From NCBI GenBank assembly GCA_030248215.1, contig JASANG010002394.1, forward strand, positions 1 through 64,000: DNA of 64,000 bases, written 5' to 3'. Under the pieces are notes generated by a model. The model did no database searches and was not told the DNA's origin. It worked only from the letters and a program-made list of their open reading frames with translations. The translations under genes were made by a program, and so were the position numbers. Source of the DNA: Enoplolaimus lenunculus. Its lineage: Eukaryota; Nematoda; Enoplea; Enoplida; Thoracostomopsidae. This document shows, one piece after another, positions 63,661 to 64,000 of this stretch (position 1 is the stretch's first letter; each line of letters starts with the position of its first letter).

Positions 63661-64000
63661 ACCTAAGTATTCTCAAGCGTGTAGAACTTCCGCTTTACAA
63701 CTGGTGTTAAGCACCAATTTGTTCACAGTATTTTCTTAGAATAGAAACGTGTTGTTCTGTGAAAAGAAAATTTGCATGCAGATTGTTGTACACTCGCTAA
63801 CTTTTGCGCATTTCGCAAAGCTGGCTAACCAGCCATTCCTTATTTTTAAATAATAAATACAATCAATTCAGCACGTTTCTTCGATTCGGTCTCGTCTCCG
63901 AGTTGAAAGAAAACCAAATTAACTGGAATCCTTTTTTAAGTTTATTTTTTCGAAAACCGATCACTAACTGTGGCGATAGGTGCTAGACGCATTTGAGAAT
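63661..64000. mobile_element. Family E element reaching the window edge
   Basis: CTAAGTATTCTCAAGCGTGT at left; GGCGATAGGTGCTAGACGCA and TTTGAGAAT at the very end. Longer than other copies, probably because unrelated sequence lies in the middle. Confidence 0.55.

Larger units (their letters stand above)
59765..64000. other. Upstream part of MEIS (intron or 5' flank)
   Basis: No coding exon recognised on either strand. Repeats only: families A/B, E and C, AT microsatellites and scattered TTAGGC words. A short exon encoding the MEIS start was sought on the - strand without success. Confidence 0.6.

Noticed and set aside
1-64000. Autonomous transposase, reverse transcriptase or retroviral genes
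   Set aside because: No frame with DDE, RT, integrase, GAG or capsid-type motifs was seen; all mobile elements noted are short and non-coding.

Overview
The window looks like nuclear DNA of an AT-rich invertebrate animal. Genes are split by canonical GT-AG introns, the proteins are clearly metazoan, and most of the remaining sequence is short non-autonomous DNA transposons, tRNA-derived repeats and tandem repeats. The rather divergent proteins and the load of miniature elements would suit a fast-evolving group such as tunicates, but nothing read here proves the phylum.

Three host genes can be read exon by exon. (1) An ABHD12-family serine hydrolase on the + strand, 11 coding exons, 3896-10259, 355 codons. 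(2) TIMM9, the mitochondrial small Tim chaperone, on the + strand, 3 exons, 12508-15645, 102 codons, with both CX3C motifs. (3) A MEIS/Homothorax TALE homeobox gene on the - strand, 13 coding exons seen between 59764 and 22075, 902 codons. It has the bipartite MEIS domain, the TALE homeodomain and a long low-complexity C-terminus. Its start codon exon was not found and may lie beyond the right edge. The three genes have unrelated jobs (membrane lysophospholipid hydrolysis, mitochondrial import, transcription) and form no evident functional cluster. ABHD12 and TIMM9 lie in tandem, and MEIS is convergent with TIMM9.

Layout: 1-3895 intergenic with repeat fragments and a tRNA-like sequence; 3896-10259 ABHD12; 10260-12507 intergenic; 12508-15645 TIMM9; 15646-22074 a repeat-filled gap between convergent genes; 22075-59764 MEIS, including introns of about 11 kb; 59765-64000 MEIS upstream intron or 5' flank, with no coding seen.

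Repeat families named here for convenience. A: termini like GGCCCATGTATAGAACAGGG, 9-bp target duplications. B: termini like GGCCAATGTTACTTTAAGGG, 8-bp target duplications. A and B both carry an internal tract of the hexamer TTAGGC. C: CACTGCAAAAAATGGTGAGT hairpins, TA duplication. D: CACTGTAAATTYCAATGAGT, TA duplication. E: GGCCCGTATTCTCAAATGTG. F: CTGTATTGACCCGAATAAGA, TA duplication. G: TTAAGCCCTATTCACACGTG. H: ATGTCGTAGNCC ends. I: CAGTGGCGGATCCA, 8-bp duplications (hAT-like). No open reading frame resembling a transposase or reverse transcriptase was recognised, so these copies appear to depend on enzymes encoded elsewhere.

The most notable patterns are the telomere-like TTAGGC tracts inside two transposon families, transposon ends lying 10-21 bp from three MEIS 3' splice sites, a 179-bp tandem array grown from a family A end, two same-strand SINEs bracketing two MEIS exons, and two hAT-like miniature elements with perfect 8-bp target duplications.
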